Positions 60,723-64,000 of a DNA stretch of 64,000 nucleotides are shown in pieces. The translations under genes and the position numbers were made by a program. The stretch spans positions 67,416,722 through 67,480,721 of the forward strand of contig NC_080045.1 of assembly GCF_012489685.1 (NCBI RefSeq), written 5' to 3'. Origin of the DNA: Lotus japonicus (taxonomy: Eukaryota > Streptophyta > Magnoliopsida > Fabales > Fabaceae). The notes under the pieces are model-generated. The model saw nothing but the letters and a program-made list of their open reading frames with translations. It had not been told where the DNA came from and made no database searches. The stretch's first letter is position 1. Every line of letters begins with the position of its first letter.

Positions 60723-63700
60723 TCATGAAATATATGCCTTCATCAGATCCCCGTAGTTGCACTCTACACCTGACCTAGGGCAGATGATTCTACCATTATT
60801 CTTCTTAGCCATCTCTTCAAGAGCCTGCAAAAAATCAATAAAACATGAACTTAGCCTAATACTTTATAGGCATATATATATAGTAGAACATTTAGAATAG
60901 CAGGGACCTTAGTGCTGTAGACATATCCGTTGGGCAAGACTTGTGGTGGGTTCTCAGTGTCCATTAGCTCCTTTGTTATGTAGCAGACAAGCTTTGAGTG
61001 ATGCTGCTTTGAATATGGTAATGGCAAGGCTAGTGTGCGGAAAGCCTCCTGCGATAGAGGGTCCTCTTTTGTGCAATCGTCCTCGTAACAATATCTTTAT
61101 CAAGTCAAGGAACATTAATGTATACTCATTAGCATAAAGATGAAAATGAGAAGCACTGAGGTGGCAGGAGCCATACCAAGGAAAAATTGTAGGAATGCTA
61201 ATAACATATCAGTAAGAACTTGAGAACTACCATATAAAAATCAAGTGTACCTTAGTCACCAAAGAAAAATATGATTTGTATACTGTAGTAGCTGTACCAT
61301 AAAATAAACTACTACGAATATCATGAATTGCTACATAAAGGGTCAAAAGACAAGGTTAGCATTGCCAAATGTAAAATGAAATATCATATGATGAATGTCT
61401 TGGAACTGTTAAATATGGAGGATTTTAAGATACCAAGACAACCCATTGAGGAGAGTCCAAGTGGTTTTAAGATTTTCATTTTTGTGTGTGTGGGGCAGGG
61501 GTCAGTCATATGCATGCAAGAGAGATGAAGCATGGCAATCCCCAAAGGATAGGGTATTTAGCTTAAAACACTGTACTAGCAGATGATAGTCTACAGTTCA
61601 AGTTGTTAAGGGATACGGAGTCTTGAGAGCAGACAGGCCAGCTTGCAGATAGATATTGAGCAATGGCTCTAATGTCATGCCATACAACTTGCAGAACTCC
61701 TGTTTGAACTGGTCAACTAGATAATCCCATTGCTTAGCTTCAAATAAGACCTGTAAAATGTTATGCAAAAGAAATTGCAAATAATTCTCTGCTGAAATGG
61801 TAGGTCCCTAATAATAGAAAATATAATATCAAGCAAAAAGTCCAGCACAGAAAAAAAGTATCAAGACGCACCATTATCATGTTGATGATAAAACTTCAAT
61901 GGAAATAAAATAAGCATAAAGATTTTGTTCAATAAATGATAGGAAAAAATCAAAATTCACACGAATAATTGTTCTTGTTTCTTTCTTAATCAACAAAGTA
62001 AGAATTTTGCTTGACCGTGAAAAATGGGTAAGAGGTGCATAATGTATGATACAAGCCACGATGATTATTAAAACATGTAGGATATATTACAATTTACTGC
62101 TAAACTCAGCCCTAGGTTTGTCATTTACAAGTATTAACAACTAGAAAACATCATGAAACAGTCACAGTTCATATCAATTAGATAGAGCCATTAGCATATT
62201 CCTTTTTATTCCTTTTTTTTTCTGTAAGAAAACTACAGATACTTTTAAGAATTACACGCTCTTCAAAAAGAAGTTCATAATTCTACAAAATTTCAAAATA
62301 AAAACCACAGAATCTTCCACCTCCAAATTTTTCTGTTGTTGATACAAACTAGTTAACAAATCGTAAAGCATATCAAGAATCATGTGTCTACCTAAAAAAA
62401 AACATTATTTGTCCAGCTTTTTAGAAAAGCATCAATAAATAAAAAAACTCAAATATACATCACTCCACACCAAAAACGTGAACAAAATGGTTTGGACTCC
62501 TCTAAAGAAATGGGTGCTCTTTAGAGAATAATGTACACTTTCGAGATTGTGACTAAATACATATACATATATGCTAACTGTGAAATTTTACAAATTTCAA
62601 CCATTGATTTTTCCGATCAACAATTATAATTTTGCACTTTATCCTTCAAAGTCGGCCCTCTCTCACGTTAGTGAAGCCAAATCTGAATACAATACTAAAA
62701 AAACTCAAATAAACATTTAAATATTAGATGCCACTAAGGAAATAATAAACTCAATAAGTACCATAATTCCATCCACACAAAAAAAAAACAATATATATTA
62801 ATTCATGTTTCTTTTAGACACATGAATGGTTTTATATTAATATTTCTAAAATCATCATGAATCATGTCACAAATGTTTTAAAATCAGAACTTCAAACCAT
62901 TTGAGAGTGACTGTGAACACCCAAAACCAGAAGAATAAAATGTGCATCCAGTACACGAAGAAGCAAACAGTGTAAGTTTAGTGACAGGTCTGCAAATGTG
63001 AACAAGTAGGCATCCCCCCTTCCGAAAGAAAAACAGAGCAAGCAGCATGGTACAAAATGTAATGCCCCTTTTATTTAACACTGCATGTCACTCTTTCCTT
63101 TCCAATTCTCAGATGAGGATTGGTGGGAGGAAAAAAGCAAAAAATAAAAATAAAATTTGTTGGGTTGATACCCGATGGCAGGACCATCCGCATTGATGGA
63201 AAAATTTGCACTGATTTGTGCAATACAGGCAAAATTCAAAGCCAACTGTGATTCAACAAATGATAGGAAAAAGGGCATAAATCATAAATCAAATCTTTAA
63301 TGCACAATTCTAACAACTATAGATATACACACGTTCTAACTTGTTGCACTAAAATAAATAACAAAATCAAAGAGTCACCAGTATCACTAATGCACAAAAA
63401 CACACAAACACTAGGCATGCTCACCTTATAAGTGGCACATTCAGTATCTCTTCTAAAAGCTAGTGTTGCGAGGACTCGCTGCAATTCTTTCATGTGGGTG
63501 GCTCCCCATGGCGCAAGATATTTCCTAGCATATGCGACGGCTCTCAAGTTGTTCTCAGCTCTTACCAATTCTATGAACTCTTGAAGTCTCAACTGGAACT
63601 CCAATTTGCTCTGTTGCCATTAACCAACTCTAAATTAACAATAGTAAATATGGTTCGATTCCTAATGATGCTTTTGTTACTAATAATAACATCACATGAC

Positions 63701-64000
63701 AAAACCTAACGGTACCAGAGGATATTAGCATTAGGCCATTAGTTTTTCTTTTCTTTTCAATTTTGAACCAGACTTAGACTTAGACCATTCTTTTCGTTTC
63801 TTTTGTTTTCAATAAGTTGCAGGTACGGTGCAGCAATTATTAATAAGTTCAAATGGCATTATGAACCTTAGACTTCTTCAGCCTTGGTTTGTTATCAGCA
63901 CACCATGCTAGGGCAGGTGCAACATCCTTATTTTGCAAAGCATCAATAACCTTTTTTGCTTCTTGGAACACATCAATATCAACAAGATCCTGATGCACAA
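60723..64000 (-). CDS. MAEA: E3 ubiquitin-protein transferase MAEA/GID9 homologue, C-terminal part (5 exons; 5' end outside window)
   Basis: Subunit of the GID/CTLH ubiquitin-ligase complex. Exons (minus): 63867 to beyond 64000, 63425-63610, 61617-61750, 60908-61094 and 60723-60824. They cover about 247 residues with consistent phases. Exon contents in order: VIDALQNKDVAPALAWCADN (CTLH), KLEFQLRLQEFIELVRAENN (CRA), FEAKQWDYLVDQFKQEFC, then SKQHHSKLVCYITKELMD. The last exon is EEMAKKNNGRIICPRSGVEC with YGDLMKAYIS at the C-terminus, the degenerate RING of this family. The N-terminal LisH region should lie right of base 64000. Introns are long (61751-63424 is 1.7 kb) and hold no recognisable gene. 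Confidence 0.93.

Overview
This is a stretch of AT-rich plant nuclear chromosome. Evidence for this is multi-exon genes with GT-AG introns, plant-only families (class III peroxidase, S1-type S-protein homologues, a chloroplast LHC-like protein) and dense plant transposons. The proteins and repeat families look like a eudicot, most probably a legume, but the species cannot be named from the sequence alone. Exons were joined by eye from splice sites, reading phase and family knowledge; every multi-exon model below keeps an open frame through all junctions.

Layout: (1) 1-1.75 kb, 5' part of a class III peroxidase gene (minus), cut by the window edge. (2) 2.3-7.5 kb, U4/U6 snRNP splicing factor PRP3/RDM16 (minus, 6 coding exons), with a stray copy of its own 3' end downstream and a hAT-like insertion in its last intron. 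(3) 7.6-17.4 kb, gene-free region with a LINE tail, a SINE, a non-autonomous Helitron, a hAT MITE, a Copia primer-binding-site relic and a G-rich trinucleotide tract. (4) 17.7-20 kb, an intronless half-size ABCG transporter (plus). (5) 20.4-24.5 kb, a Pack-MULE carrying a broken COG5 fragment, and a tandem array built from a Copia pol fragment. (6) 25-25.7 kb, a small chloroplast LHC-like membrane protein (plus). (7) 26.6-35.3 kb, SAC3A-like mRNA-export factor (minus, 13 exons). (8) 36-37.2 kb, LINE reverse-transcriptase relic. (9) 38.4-41.4 kb, mitochondrial iron-sulfur scaffold NFU4/5 (minus, 5 exons). (10) 41.5-43.7 kb, a CACTA-like scrap, a 34-37 bp minisatellite and a large A/T-skewed low-complexity tract. 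(11) 45.5-50.9 kb, a long uncharacterised nuclear-looking protein with KKRRFP motifs and an RS/RG-rich tail (minus). (12) 51.4-55.4 kb, a Helitron holding three later insertions (LINE, 350-bp solo LTR, 1.55-kb solo-LTR-like element with four hairpins). (13) 56.2-60.1 kb, three S-protein-homologue genes (plus), two of them a recent segmental duplication. (14) 60.7-64 kb, 3' part of a MAEA/GID9-type E3 ligase subunit gene (minus), cut by the window edge.

The housekeeping genes (PRP3, SAC3A, NFU, MAEA, LHC-like) act in unrelated pathways and show no operon-like logic. The most informative material is the transposon stratigraphy: several elements have intact target-site duplications, so insertion order can be read directly, and one Mutator-type element has captured host gene sequence.
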